Positions 6,549 to 13,957 of a DNA stretch of 15,391 nucleotides are shown piece after piece. The stretch is from positions 1 to 15,391 of the forward strand of contig JAKFWE010000491.1 in assembly GCA_021732895.1 (NCBI GenBank). The letters run 5' to 3'. This stretch comes from Allobosea sp. Its GTDB lineage: Bacteria > Pseudomonadota > Alphaproteobacteria > Rhizobiales > Beijerinckiaceae. The translations under genes and the position numbers were made by a program. Below the pieces are notes generated by a model. It had not been told where the DNA came from. It did not search any database and saw nothing but the letters and a program-made list of their open reading frames with translations. Every line of letters begins with the position of its first letter. Position 1 is the stretch's first letter.

Positions 6549-7321
6549 ACGTGCTGCCCACCGTTGATGTGCAGTTCCGCGCCGGTGACGTAGCTCGAGG
6601 CGTCGGTGCAGAGGAAATGGATCGCGCTCGCGACCTCCTTGGTCTGGCCGAGCCGGCCCAGCGGCAGCGTCGCGACGATCTTCTCCGTGCCCGGCGAGAG
6701 GATCGCGGTGTCGATCTCGCCCGGAGAGATCGAATTCACCCGGATGCCGAGCGGGCCGAAATCGGCGGCCATCTCGCGCGTCAGGCTCGCCAGCGCCGCC
6801 TTCGAGGTGGCGTAGGCCGCCCCGGCGAAAGGGTGGACGCGCGAGCCGGCGATCGAGGTGACGTTGACGATCGCGCCTTTCGCGGCAGTGAGTTCGTCCA
6901 GAAGTCCCCGCGCGAGCATGATCGGCGCGAAGAAATTGACCTGGAAGACCTTGTGCCAGTCGTTGAACGAGGTCGTCGCCGCGCCGAGCCGCGCCCCCTT
7001 CGGCCCCTTGGGCGAGATGCCGGCGTTGTTGACCAGCGCGTTGAGCTTGCCGCCCTCGGCGGCGAGGCGCTTCTTGATCTCGGCGATGCCGCGCATCGTG
7101 TCCTCGGGGTCGCCGAGGTCGATCTGGACATGGTCGTCGGCCCCCGAGGGCCAGGGGCACTTGTCGGAAAAAGCCTGCCGCGAGCAGGACAGGATGCGCC
7201 AGCCCGCCATCGCGAACTGCATCACGGTGGCGTGGCCGATGCCGCGGCTGGCGCCGGTCAGCAGCATGACCGGCCGCTTGCCGGCCTCGGTCTTGGGGAA
7301 GTCGAATTTCGGCATCGCCAT
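6545..7321 (-). CDS. Short-chain dehydrogenase/reductase (SDR)
   Basis: A 258-residue classical SDR, an NAD(P)-dependent oxidoreductase. The cofactor motif TGASRGIG is at 22-29, NNAG at 98-101, the catalytic region has Ser156 with Tyr170 and Lys174 (AYATSK), and SPGEID follows at 199-204. Arg45-region residues (SCSRQ) after the second strand suggest NADP preference, which is only a guess. The C-terminal GAELHINGGQHV is the usual family ending. ATG 7321 has GAGG eight bases upstream; a second ATG two codons later is possible. It starts 10 bp after the pdxH stop codon and is coupled to the Nudix gene. The substrate is unknown. Confidence 0.93.
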   Translation of the reverse strand: MAMPKFDFPKTEAGKRPVMLLTGASRGIGHATVMQFAMAGWRILSCSRQAFSDKCPWPSGADDHVQIDLGDPEDTMRGIAEIKKRLAAEGGKLNALVNNAGISPKGPKGARLGAATTSFNDWHKVFQVNFFAPIMLARGLLDELTAAKGAIVNVTSIAGSRVHPFAGAAYATSKAALASLTREMAADFGPLGIRVNSISPGEIDTAILSPGTEKIVATLPLGRLGQTKEVASAIHFLCTDASSYVTGAELHINGGQHV

Positions 7322-7331
7322 GGCGGCAACC

Positions 7332-7946
7332 TCAAGGGTAGAGCCGCGCGCGCGACCAGGGCTCGGACGGCGCGGCGCGGCGGAAGACCACGCGATCATG
7401 CAGGCGGAAGGCGCCGTCGCGCCAGAATTCGATCGAGACGGGCGCGACCCTGAAACCGGTCCAGTGCGGCGGGCGCGGGATCTCGCCCAGTCCGAACTTA
7501 GCCGCGTAGCCGGCGACGGCTTTTTCGAGTGCGAATCTGCTTTCCAGCGGCCGCGACTGCTGCGAGGCCCACGCCCCGATGCGGCTGTCGCGCGGCCGGG
7601 AGCGGAAATAGGCGTCCGCCTCGGCGTCGCTCACGGTCGAGACCGGACCGCGGATGCGGACCTGCCGGCGCAGGCTCTTCCAGTGGAACAGCAGCGCCGC
7701 CTTGCCCTGCCCGAGCAGCTCCTCGCCCTTCTGGCTTTCGGTGTTGGTGTAGAACACGAAACCCGACGCGTCGTGCCCTTTCAGCAGCACCATGCGGACA
7801 TTGGGCTGACCTTCGGCGTCGACGGTCGAGAGCGCCATGCCGGTCGGGTCGTTCGGCTCCGAGCGCGAGGCCTCGTCGAGCCAGGCGGCGAACAGGGCGA
7901 AGGGCTCGTCGGTCTCGGTGAAGTCACCGGTCGTTAACCGTTCCAC
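7332..7946 (-). CDS. pdxH: Pyridoxamine 5'-phosphate oxidase
   Basis: A 204-residue FMN-dependent enzyme that oxidises pyridoxine or pyridoxamine 5'-phosphate to pyridoxal 5'-phosphate, the last step of vitamin B6 synthesis and salvage. Family signatures are present: EPNDPTGMALSTVD near residue 30, the FMN-binding RMVLLKG (51-57), FYTNTESQKG, the SRIGAWASQQS segment (121-131), RPPHWTGFRV and SIEFW (159-175), and the C-terminal RLHDR and RLYP. The start is GTG at 7946; an in-frame stop lies a few codons upstream and the next ATG (residue 37) would remove the N-terminal core, so GTG is well supported. It is divergent from the lipoprotein gene. Confidence 0.96.
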   Translation of the reverse strand: MERLTTGDFTETDEPFALFAAWLDEASRSEPNDPTGMALSTVDAEGQPNVRMVLLKGHDASGFVFYTNTESQKGEELLGQGKAALLFHWKSLRRQVRIRGPVSTVSDAEADAYFRSRPRDSRIGAWASQQSRPLESRFALEKAVAGYAAKFGLGEIPRPPHWTGFRVAPVSIEFWRDGAFRLHDRVVFRRAAPSEPWSRARLYP

Positions 7947-7992
7947 GTGTCTAATCCCCGGTGATCATCGGTCCGCATCGGCGAGCGCAGCG

Positions 7993-8511
7993 TTGAACAG
8001 GCCTCAGGCGTCACAACCATATAGGGCAGCGGCGCGGGCGCGCCAAAGCCTTCCTCGCGCGCCGCTGGCATGCGCCCTCCTGCTCGCCCTCGTCAGCGGC
8101 GGCTGCTCGATCTCGTTCCCGATCCTCGGCCTGTCGAGCAAGGCCGAGGACGAGGTCGCGACGACCTCGTCGGTGCTGCCGGCGCGGGCCCCGGCGCGCT
8201 CCGGCGCGCTCGGCGCGCTCGCCTCGGAACTCGGCGTCGAGGACCTGCGCCGGGCGGACGGCGCGATGGCGCTGGCGCTCGATCCGCAGGGCAACGGCGC
8301 GGCGGTGTCGTGGGACAATCCGCAAAGCGGGATCAGGGGCGTGTTCACCCCCGTGGGCGGGCCCTTCCTGCGATCGGACGAAATCTGCCGGGCTTTCATC
8401 GCATCCGTTCAGACGCAGGCCGGCCCGTCCCGGCTGCACGGCACCGCCTGCCGGCCTTCGGGCGGCGAGTGGATGGTCAAGGAGACCCAGCCCTGGAAGG
8501 GCGCGCACTGA
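7993..8511 (+). CDS. Surface-antigen-like lipoprotein (RT0821/Lpp0805-type)
   Basis: A 172-residue probable outer-membrane or periplasmic lipoprotein. A hydrophobic segment (PLACALLLALVSGG) leads to Cys38, a plausible though not perfect lipobox (SGGC). The C-terminal half (VSWDNPQSGIRGVFTP, then CRAF, then TACRPSGGEWMVKE) resembles the alphaproteobacterial RT0821/Lpp0805 surface-protein domain, related to the 17-kDa antigen family. No ATG or GTG is available after the pdxH gene in this frame; TTG at 7993 is the only reasonable start, preceded by a weak GGCGAG. Reading from further upstream would overlap pdxH on the opposite strand. The J-domain gene follows after 129 bp of G+C-rich DNA containing a short hairpin (about 8568-8590). 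Confidence 0.75.
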   Translation: MNRPQASQPYRAAARARQSLPRAPLACALLLALVSGGCSISFPILGLSSKAEDEVATTSSVLPARAPARSGALGALASELGVEDLRRADGAMALALDPQGNGAAVSWDNPQSGIRGVFTPVGGPFLRSDEICRAFIASVQTQAGPSRLHGTACRPSGGEWMVKETQPWKGAH

Positions 8512-8640
8512 GCGCGCCGCGCCGGCGCATCGCCTGTTGCCTTCCGGCCACACCGTTCCCACATGATGGTCGGGCGGCCCCGCCCGGACCTTCCGGACTG
8601 CGGCGTGGCGCCATCGTCAGTGGTTCGAGGTTTTTGAAGC

Positions 8641-9555
8641 ATGCGCGACCCTTACCAGATTCTTGGGATCGCCCGCTCGGCCGACGAGGCGGAGATCAAG
8701 AAGGCGTATCGTCGGCGCGCCAAGGATCTGCACCCCGACCGCAACAAGGACGATCCGAAGGCGCAGGACCGCTTCGCCGAGCTCAACGGCGCCTATGAGA
8801 TTCTCGGCGACGAGGCGAAGCGCAAGCAGTTCGACCGCGGCGAGATCGGCGCCGACGGCAAGCCGAAATTCTCCGGCTTCGAGGGCATGGGCGCCGGCCG
8901 GGGCGGGCGCCCCGGGGGCTTCGAGTTCAACTTCGGCCAGGGCGGCGGCGCGCCTTTCGGGCGCGGCGGGCCTGACCCCGGCTTCGACCCGGCCGATATT
9001 TTCGGCTCTCTCTTCGGCGACGCGGCCCGGCGCGGCGGCCGGGCGCGGCCCGAGCCGAGGCCCGCGCCGGAGCAGAGCTTCACGCTGGAGGTGACGCTGG
9101 CGGAGGCCAATGCGGGCGCCGGCAAGCGCGTCAAGCTGCCCGGCGGGCGCGAGGTCGAGATCACGATTCCCGCGGGCGTCGCCGACGGCAAGACGATGCG
9201 CCTGCGCGGACTCGGGCAGGCCGATCCCCATACGGGCGTCAGCGGCGACGTGATGATGACGATCAGGATCAGGCCCGATCAGCGCTTCGTGGTCGATGGG
9301 CGCGACCTGCGCGTGCGGGTCGCGGTTCCGCTCGCCGTCGCGGTGCTGGGCGGGCCGATCCATGTGCCGACGCTGACCGGCGCGGTGGAGATGACGATCC
9401 CGCCCATGACGGGCACGGCCAGGTCCTTCCGCCTGCGGGGCAAGGGTCTGAGGGGCGAGAAGGGCGAGGCTGGCGATCTGTTCGCGGAGATCGACATCGA
9501 GATGCCGGCGGGCGATGCGGAACTGACCGCGCTGATGAAGGCGCGGGCGTGGTGA
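8641..9555 (+). CDS. J-domain co-chaperone (DnaJ/CbpA type, no zinc fingers)
   Basis: A 304-residue type II DnaJ protein, a co-chaperone that stimulates Hsp70 (DnaK) ATPase and delivers substrates. The J domain is at about 3-70 with the essential HPD motif (DLHPDRNKDD). It is followed by a Gly/Phe-rich linker (about 75-125, with FGQGGGAPFGRGG) and two beta-sandwich C-terminal substrate-binding domains (about 144-300). The CxxCxGxG zinc repeats of true DnaJ are absent, so this is the CbpA-like class and not the main DnaJ. ATG 8641 has GAGG about a dozen bases upstream. In related genomes I recall a similar gene close to pdxH and fabI, which fits this neighbourhood. Confidence 0.94.
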   Translation: MRDPYQILGIARSADEAEIKKAYRRRAKDLHPDRNKDDPKAQDRFAELNGAYEILGDEAKRKQFDRGEIGADGKPKFSGFEGMGAGRGGRPGGFEFNFGQGGGAPFGRGGPDPGFDPADIFGSLFGDAARRGGRARPEPRPAPEQSFTLEVTLAEANAGAGKRVKLPGGREVEITIPAGVADGKTMRLRGLGQADPHTGVSGDVMMTIRIRPDQRFVVDGRDLRVRVAVPLAVAVLGGPIHVPTLTGAVEMTIPPMTGTARSFRLRGKGLRGEKGEAGDLFAEIDIEMPAGDAELTALMKARAW

Positions 9556-9569
9556 GAAACGTCCGGACC

Positions 9570-9591
9570 CGCTCTCGGCGTCGGAAGAGCG
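9570..9591. terminator. Possible bidirectional hairpin between convergent genes
   Basis: CGCTCT (9570-9575) pairs with AGAGCG (9586-9591) around a 10-base loop, with GTCCGG copies on both sides. It sits in the 36-bp gap between the stop codons of the convergent J-domain gene and the TPR regulator gene. There is no T-run on either side, so termination by this stem is only suggested by position. Confidence 0.3.
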
Positions 9592-11178
9592 TCAGTCCGG
9601 CATGCCGGCCCGGCGCAGCGCGTCATGAAGGCGTTGCAGCATCCCCCTGTCGCGCAGCGGATGTCCGGCGATGGTTCGGCTGATCGAGCTGTTCGGCTGC
9701 AGCCGGACGAGATCGGCCAAAGCAAGGTGGGCTTGCGCGACGTCGCCGGCGGCGGCGAGCGCGGCGACAAGGTATCGCCGCGGCGTCGTCGCCTCCGGCA
9801 CGCTCGCCAGCGAACGACGCGCGGCCGCCGCCGACTCGCCGAAGCGGCCGGCGAAGAACAGCGCTGCCGCGCGTACGGATTGCAGGTCCGCCTGAAGCGG
9901 CGAGAGCGGATCGAGCCGGTCGGCTTCTTCGATCCGCCGCAGCGCCTGATCGAGGTCTCCGCCCCAGACGGACACCCAGGCGCCCAGCCGCCATGCCTCG
10001 GCGCTGCTGGGGTTGAGCCGCAGCGAGAGATCGAGCAGCGCGCCGCCCTCGTCATGCTCGCCCCCGATGATCGCGAGCAGATGACCGCACAAGGCCAGCA
10101 CCTGCGGGTCGGAACGATCTCCGGCCAAGGCCGCGCGCGCAAGGGCGAGCGTCCTGTTCTTGCCGGCGACCCGGTCCGGTTCGACGCCGAGCCACAGGGT
10201 CGTCGCGACGCAGCGCGCCAGCAGCGCCCGCGCCAGCACGAAATGCGGATCGCGCGCCAGCGCCTGTTCCAGGAGCGCGATCGCTTCGCCGTTGCCGCGC
10301 GGCGTTCGCGAGTAGTAGCCCGGCAGGGCACGCAAGTAGCAGTCGAACGCGCCGAGATCGGCGGTGCTCCTGCGCAAAACGCGGTCGATCTCGGCCCTGA
10401 GCAGGCGCGGTTCGATTGCAGCCGCGATGGCCGCCGTCATCGCCTCGTAGAGATCGACGACGTCGCCGGCGTCGCTCCTGAAGCTGTCCTGCCAGACCTG
10501 CCGTCCGGAAGACGCTTCTGTCAGCCGGCAGCGCAGGGTCAGCCGCGCCCCTTCGTCAGCAAACGAACCGTCGATCAGATAACGGACGCCGGGGCGGGCT
10601 CCCGTGGCGACCATGTCGCCGCTATCCGCAGAGCAGCTTTGCGCCGCCGAGCCGCTGGCGATGACGGCCAGCCAGCGGAAGAGCGACAGCGCGATCGAGA
10701 TTTCCTCGACCAGCCCGGTCGCCAGATAGGCCCGGTCGGTTTTGCCGAGCAGGCGAAATGGGAGCACCGCCAAAGACGGCCGGCTGTCGGGAGCCGCTTC
10801 CTCCGGTCTGGCCGGCTCATCGCTGTCCAGGCTGAACCGGCAGTCGAGCAGGTAGCCGCGCTTGGGGATATGTCTCAGCAGCCGGCCTTCGCCGTCGTCG
10901 AGCGACCGGCGGGCGTCCCTCACAGCCTGGAAGAGGCTGTCCTCGGTGACGTTGACCTTGCCCCAGACGAGGTCAAGCAGTTCCGCCTTGGGCAGCGGCC
11001 GTCCTTGCGCCGCCGCCAGCGCGACGAGAAGGTCCAGAGCCTTGGGCCGGATCGCGACCTCGCCGCCATCGCGCCCGAGCAGCCGGCCACGCGACGGCTG
11101 CAGCACGAAACCTTCGAACCCGATTGCATGCGGCGCAGGGTTCGCATCGGCAGTGCTGGTTCGCTGATCCTCGCGCAT
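9592..11178 (-). CDS. Winged-helix (OmpR/CadC-type) regulator with TPR domain
   Basis: A 528-residue one-component transcription regulator. Residues about 18-112 form an OmpR/PhoB-type winged helix (IRPKALDLLVALAAAQG, then LLDLVWG, VTEDSLFQAVRDARRSL and HIPKRGYLLD). The middle (about 130-260; LAVLPF, then LATGLVEEISIALSLF) is the TolB-N/FlgO-like region seen in CadC-type and adenylate-cyclase-associated proteins. The C-terminal half (about 270-528) is a run of TPR-like helical repeats with DP and NP turns (ALARDPHF, RLNPSSAEAW, RLDPLSPL). There is no transmembrane segment, unlike CadC or ToxR, and no receiver or cyclase catalytic domain, so the signal is probably cytoplasmic. ATG 11178 has only a weak ribosome site. 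It is divergent from the disrupted tctC-like gene, its likely regulatory target. Confidence 0.85.
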   Translation of the reverse strand: MREDQRTSTADANPAPHAIGFEGFVLQPSRGRLLGRDGGEVAIRPKALDLLVALAAAQGRPLPKAELLDLVWGKVNVTEDSLFQAVRDARRSLDDGEGRLLRHIPKRGYLLDCRFSLDSDEPARPEEAAPDSRPSLAVLPFRLLGKTDRAYLATGLVEEISIALSLFRWLAVIASGSAAQSCSADSGDMVATGARPGVRYLIDGSFADEGARLTLRCRLTEASSGRQVWQDSFRSDAGDVVDLYEAMTAAIAAAIEPRLLRAEIDRVLRRSTADLGAFDCYLRALPGYYSRTPRGNGEAIALLEQALARDPHFVLARALLARCVATTLWLGVEPDRVAGKNRTLALARAALAGDRSDPQVLALCGHLLAIIGGEHDEGGALLDLSLRLNPSSAEAWRLGAWVSVWGGDLDQALRRIEEADRLDPLSPLQADLQSVRAAALFFAGRFGESAAAARRSLASVPEATTPRRYLVAALAAAGDVAQAHLALADLVRLQPNSSISRTIAGHPLRDRGMLQRLHDALRRAGMPD

Positions 11179-11189
11179 GGTGCGATTTC

Positions 11190-11238
11190 AGCACAGCTTC
11201 AGCGGGCTGTCAGGACGCCGCTGTGCTCTTGGTGACAG
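11190..11238. promoter_or_regulatory. Nested inverted repeats in the divergent promoter region
   Basis: AGCACAGC (11190-11197) and GCTGTGCT (11220-11227) are perfect reverse complements, centred 30 bp (about three helical turns) apart. A second, interleaved pair is CTGTCA (11207-11212) with TGACAG (11233-11238). Both lie in the 97-bp gap between the regulator and the tctC-like gene, where an operator for the regulator would be expected. The function is inferred from position and symmetry only. Confidence 0.45.
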
Positions 11239-11275
11239 GATCGGCGATATCGAAACCCCGCCGAGGACCATCGCC

Positions 11276-12307
11276 ATGAACGCCGCCTGCTCACATCGCC
11301 CCCACTCTCCCGCGCTTCCGATCGCACTCATGTCTCGCCGACGCGTGGTCGCGTCGCTTTGCGCCATGCCGGCGCTGAGCGGCGTTTGCTTTGCGCAGGG
11401 CTCCTGGCCGAGCCAGGCGGTGCGCATCCTGCTCGGCCAGCCTGCCGGTTCGGCATCGGACCCGATGGCGCGCGGCCTCAGCCCCCATCTCGCCGCAGCC
11501 TTCGGCCAGCCCTTCGTGATAGAGAACATGCCGGGCGCCGGCGGAACGGCCGCTGCGGCGGCGGTCGCGCGGGCTACCGACGGGCACACGCTCGGCATCG
11601 TGCTCGGCGGCCCCACCACGACCGCCAGGGCGATGAACCCGACCCTGTACTACGATCCGAAGACGGCGTTCTAGCCGATCAGCCTGCTCAACCGCTCGTC
11701 CTTCGTGCTGACCGTGAACGCCGCGATGTTTCCCGGCGCGCGCTTCGCCGACGTCATCGACTATGCCCGCGCGCACCCCGGCAGGCTGTCCTACGCCTCG
11801 ATCGGCCCCGGCACGGTGACGCATCTCGCCATGGAGGAGCTGAAGGCGACGCTGGGACTCGACATCGTGCATGTGCCCTATCGCGGCTTCCCGCAGGCCA
11901 GCCTCGACCTCGCCGCGGGGCGCTGCCAACTCATGTTCAACATCGCCAGCGCGGCCGCCGAGCATATGGCGGCTGGCCGCCTGATCGGTGTGGCGCAGAC
12001 TGGCGCTGCCCGGATGCGGCTGCTGCCGGAGGTTCCGACAATGCAGGAACTGAGCGCGCCGATCGCGCCGTTCTTCGGCTGGTCCGGCCTGATCGCTCCA
12101 GCCGGCTTTTCGGAGGCGACCGCGAAACGCATCGCCGCCGTGATCCGGACCGCTTTCGCCACCGATCCGGCGGCGCGAGGCGGGCTCGATCGCGTCGGCA
12201 GCGAGCTTCTCGGGACCGATCCCGCCGAACTCGCCGAATTGCAGGACATTGAGGCGGCGCGCTGGAACGCCGTCATCGCGCGGCTTGGATTGCGCGCGAC
12301 GGAGTGA
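11276..12307 (+). pseudogene. TctC/Bug-family solute-binding protein, interrupted by TAG
   Basis: A 344-codon frame that reads as a full-length periplasmic binding protein of the tripartite tricarboxylate transporter (TctC, Bug) family apart from an in-frame TAG at 11672-11674 (codon 133). Before it: a signal peptide with an Arg-rich front (MSRRRVVASL) and cleavage at CFA-Q, then AVRILLGQPAGSASDPMAR and VIENMPGAGGTAAAAAVA. After it: PISLLNRSSFVLTVN, YASIGPGTVTHLAMEELK, IVHVPYRGFPQASLDL and the family's VPTMQEL region. Family members have residues such as Gln, Thr, Lys or Ala just before the P-I/V-S segment, so CAG to TAG is an easy single change. ATG 11276 has GAGG nine bases upstream. No tctA or tctB membrane gene is nearby, as is common for orphan Bug proteins. 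Probably non-functional unless the stop is suppressed or is a sequencing error. Confidence 0.88.
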
Positions 12308-12340
12308 TTCCCAGCCAGCCGATCAACGAGGAGCGCGCTC

Positions 12341-12646
12341 ATGGAAAATGCGGAAGCGGCTATCGTCCTGACGTTCTGGATCGCCAATATCGGCCGAATC
12401 CTCGCCTATATGCCGCAGATCGTCGCGATCTGCCGGGCCAAGGGTCGCTCCGAGCCCGTCTCCTGCGCGACCTGGCTTCTGTTCTTCGTCTCCAGTCTGG
12501 CGTCGGCGCTCTACGCCGGCGTCGTCGCGACGCACACTGTGATGATGCTCGTGTTCGCCGCCAACGCAGCCTGCTGCGCCGCCATCGTCGGATTGCTGTG
12601 CTGGAAGCGGACGGTGCGGCCTGCCAGCCTGGCGAGGCGCGACTAG
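12341..12646 (+). CDS. PQ-loop (SemiSWEET-like) small membrane protein
   Basis: A 101-residue protein with three predicted membrane helices (about 8-27, 42-62 and 65-90) and a Pro-Gln pair at 25-26 (RILAYMPQIVAICRAKG), followed by a conserved-looking SEPVSCATW turn and WLLFF. Size, three helices and the AY-PQ motif fit the SemiSWEET half-transporters, which dimerise to move small solutes, often sugars, across the inner membrane. A single PQ-loop protein of another subfamily is also possible, and no substrate can be assigned. ATG 12341 is preceded by a strong GAGGAG with eight bases of spacing. It lies 33 bp after the tctC-like gene and may share its transcript. Confidence 0.82.
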   Translation: MENAEAAIVLTFWIANIGRILAYMPQIVAICRAKGRSEPVSCATWLLFFVSSLASALYAGVVATHTVMMLVFAANAACCAAIVGLLCWKRTVRPASLARRD

Positions 12647-12764
12647 GGCGCGGCGCCCGTCATTCGGCGCCGTGTCCAGATTCACGCCCCCCACAATCGC
12701 GTTTCCCCTTTCGGCCATCCTGTTCTAAGAGACCGCTCCGCTTCGTCTCGTTCCAGGGTCTCCG

Positions 12765-13607
12765 ATGCCTGACGCCGCCACCGCGCCGCTCCCCACCGCC
12801 AACCTGCTCAGGGGCAAGCGCGGCCTCGTGATGGGCGTGGCCAATAACCGCTCGATCGCCTGGGGCATCGCCAAGGCCTGCGCCGACGCCGGGGCGGACC
12901 TCGCCTTCACCTACCAGGGCGATGCGCTGAAGAAGCGGGTCGAGCCGCTGGCGAAGCAGGTCGGCGGGCATCTCGTCGGCCATTGCGACGTGACCGACGG
13001 GGCCTCGATCGACGCCGTCTTCGCCGCGGTCGAGGCGCTCTGGGGCAAGCTCGACTTCGTCGTGCACTGCATCGCCTTCTCCGACAAGGACGAGCTGACA
13101 GGGCGCTATGTCGAGACCAGCGAGGCGAATTTCACCAGGTCGCTGCTGATCTCCTGTTACTCGTTCACCGCGATCACCCAGCGCGCCGAGAAGCTGATGA
13201 CGGACGGCGGCGCGCTGCTGACGCTGACCTATTACGGCGCCGAGAAATGGATGCCGCATTACAACGTCATGGGCGTCGCCAAGGCCGCGCTGGAGGCGAG
13301 CGTGCAGTATCTCGCCGCCGATCTCGGCCCCTCGAAGATCCGCGTCAACGCGATCTCGGCCGGGCCGATCAAGACGCTGGCCGCCTCGGGCATTGGCGAT
13401 TTTCGCTACATCCTGCGCTGGAACGAATACAATTCGCCGCTGCGCCGCACGGTGACGATCGAGGAGGTCGGCGAGAGCGCGGTCTTCCTCGTCTCCGACA
13501 TGTCGCGCGGCGTTACCGGCGAAATCCTGCATGTCGACGCCGGCTATCACGTCGTCGGGATGAAGGTGCCGACGGCGCCGGACATCACGCTCGACAAGGG
13601 CGAGTGA
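12765..13607 (+). CDS. fabI: Enoyl-ACP reductase [NADH]
   Basis: A 280-residue FabI, the NADH-dependent enzyme that reduces trans-2-enoyl-ACP in the last step of each fatty-acid elongation cycle. The cofactor region GVANNRSIAWGIA is at 24-36. The catalytic residues are spaced exactly as in E. coli FabI: Tyr156, Tyr166 and Lys173 (YYGAEKWMPHYNVMGVAK). AISAGPIKTLAASGI (196-210) is the substrate-binding loop, and GEILHVDAGYH is the C-terminal family signature. ATG 12765 has AGGG seven bases upstream. The C-terminal tail (about 20 residues) is typical of alphaproteobacterial FabI. This is one of the most secure calls in the window. The 118 bp upstream (12647-12764) hold no gene. Confidence 0.97.
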   Translation: MPDAATAPLPTANLLRGKRGLVMGVANNRSIAWGIAKACADAGADLAFTYQGDALKKRVEPLAKQVGGHLVGHCDVTDGASIDAVFAAVEALWGKLDFVVHCIAFSDKDELTGRYVETSEANFTRSLLISCYSFTAITQRAEKLMTDGGALLTLTYYGAEKWMPHYNVMGVAKAALEASVQYLAADLGPSKIRVNAISAGPIKTLAASGIGDFRYILRWNEYNSPLRRTVTIEEVGESAVFLVSDMSRGVTGEILHVDAGYHVVGMKVPTAPDITLDKGE

Positions 13608-13612
13608 GCGGC

Positions 13613-13634
13613 GCTCCGGACTTTCCGGACGAGC
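13613..13634 (+). terminator. Possible short hairpin after fabI
   Basis: TCCGGA (13615-13620) and TCCGGA (13624-13629), each self-complementary, can form a 6-bp stem with a 3-base loop, flanked by GCTC/GAGC. It lies just after the fabI stop codon and before the mazEF leader. There is no following T-run, so this is a weak call. Confidence 0.25.
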
Positions 13635-13639
13635 CGTCG

Positions 13640-13660
13640 CGTTATAACTTTGTTGTAACG
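13640..13660. promoter_or_regulatory. 21-bp imperfect palindrome upstream of mazEF (likely operator)
   Basis: CGTTATAAC and GTTGTAACG face each other around a TTT centre, matching at 8 of 9 positions. The block is AT-rich in a G+C-rich region and lies 43 bp before the mazE start, where an autoregulated type II antitoxin promoter and operator would be expected. It may include the -10 region. Assignment is by position, symmetry and base composition. Confidence 0.55.
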
Positions 13661-13702
13661 AGACAGCTCTTGAGATATCGTCCTGTCCGATCGGAGAGGC
13701 GC

Positions 13703-13957
13703 ATGCAAAGCTCACTCAAGAAGATCGGCAACTCCGCCGGGGTCGTCATTCCCAAGCCGATGCTGGCTGCAATCGGGGCCAAGGCCGGCGACCGGGTCGA
13801 TCTGCTCGTGGAGAAAGGGCGGATCGTGATCCAGCCGGCGATCATGTCGCCCCGCGCCGGCTGGGCCGAGGATTCGCGACGGCTCGCTGCGGTGGGCGAT
13901 GACGAACTGGTCTGGCCGGAATTCGCCGGCGAGGGCGACGACCGGCTGACATGGTGA
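13703..13957 (+). CDS. mazE: MazE-type antitoxin (AbrB/SpoVT fold)
   Basis: An 84-residue antitoxin. Residues 1-46 (SLKKIGNSAGVVIPKPML, then AGDRVDLLVEKGRIVIQP) form the swapped-hairpin AbrB/MazE DNA-binding domain, which usually binds its own promoter. The acidic, probably disordered C-terminal part (EDSRRLAAVGDDELVWPEF) would wrap and neutralise the toxin. ATG 13703 has GGAGAGG just upstream. It overlaps the toxin gene by seven bases (ATGGTGA), the usual arrangement for coupled, antitoxin-first pairs. Confidence 0.93.
   Translation: MQSSLKKIGNSAGVVIPKPMLAAIGAKAGDRVDLLVEKGRIVIQPAIMSPRAGWAEDSRRLAAVGDDELVWPEFAGEGDDRLTW

Noticed and set aside
9625..11235. A 536-codon open frame on the plus strand
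   Set aside because: It is a mirror of the winged-helix/TPR regulator. The translation is Arg/Gln-rich without domains, while the minus strand gives coherent motifs.
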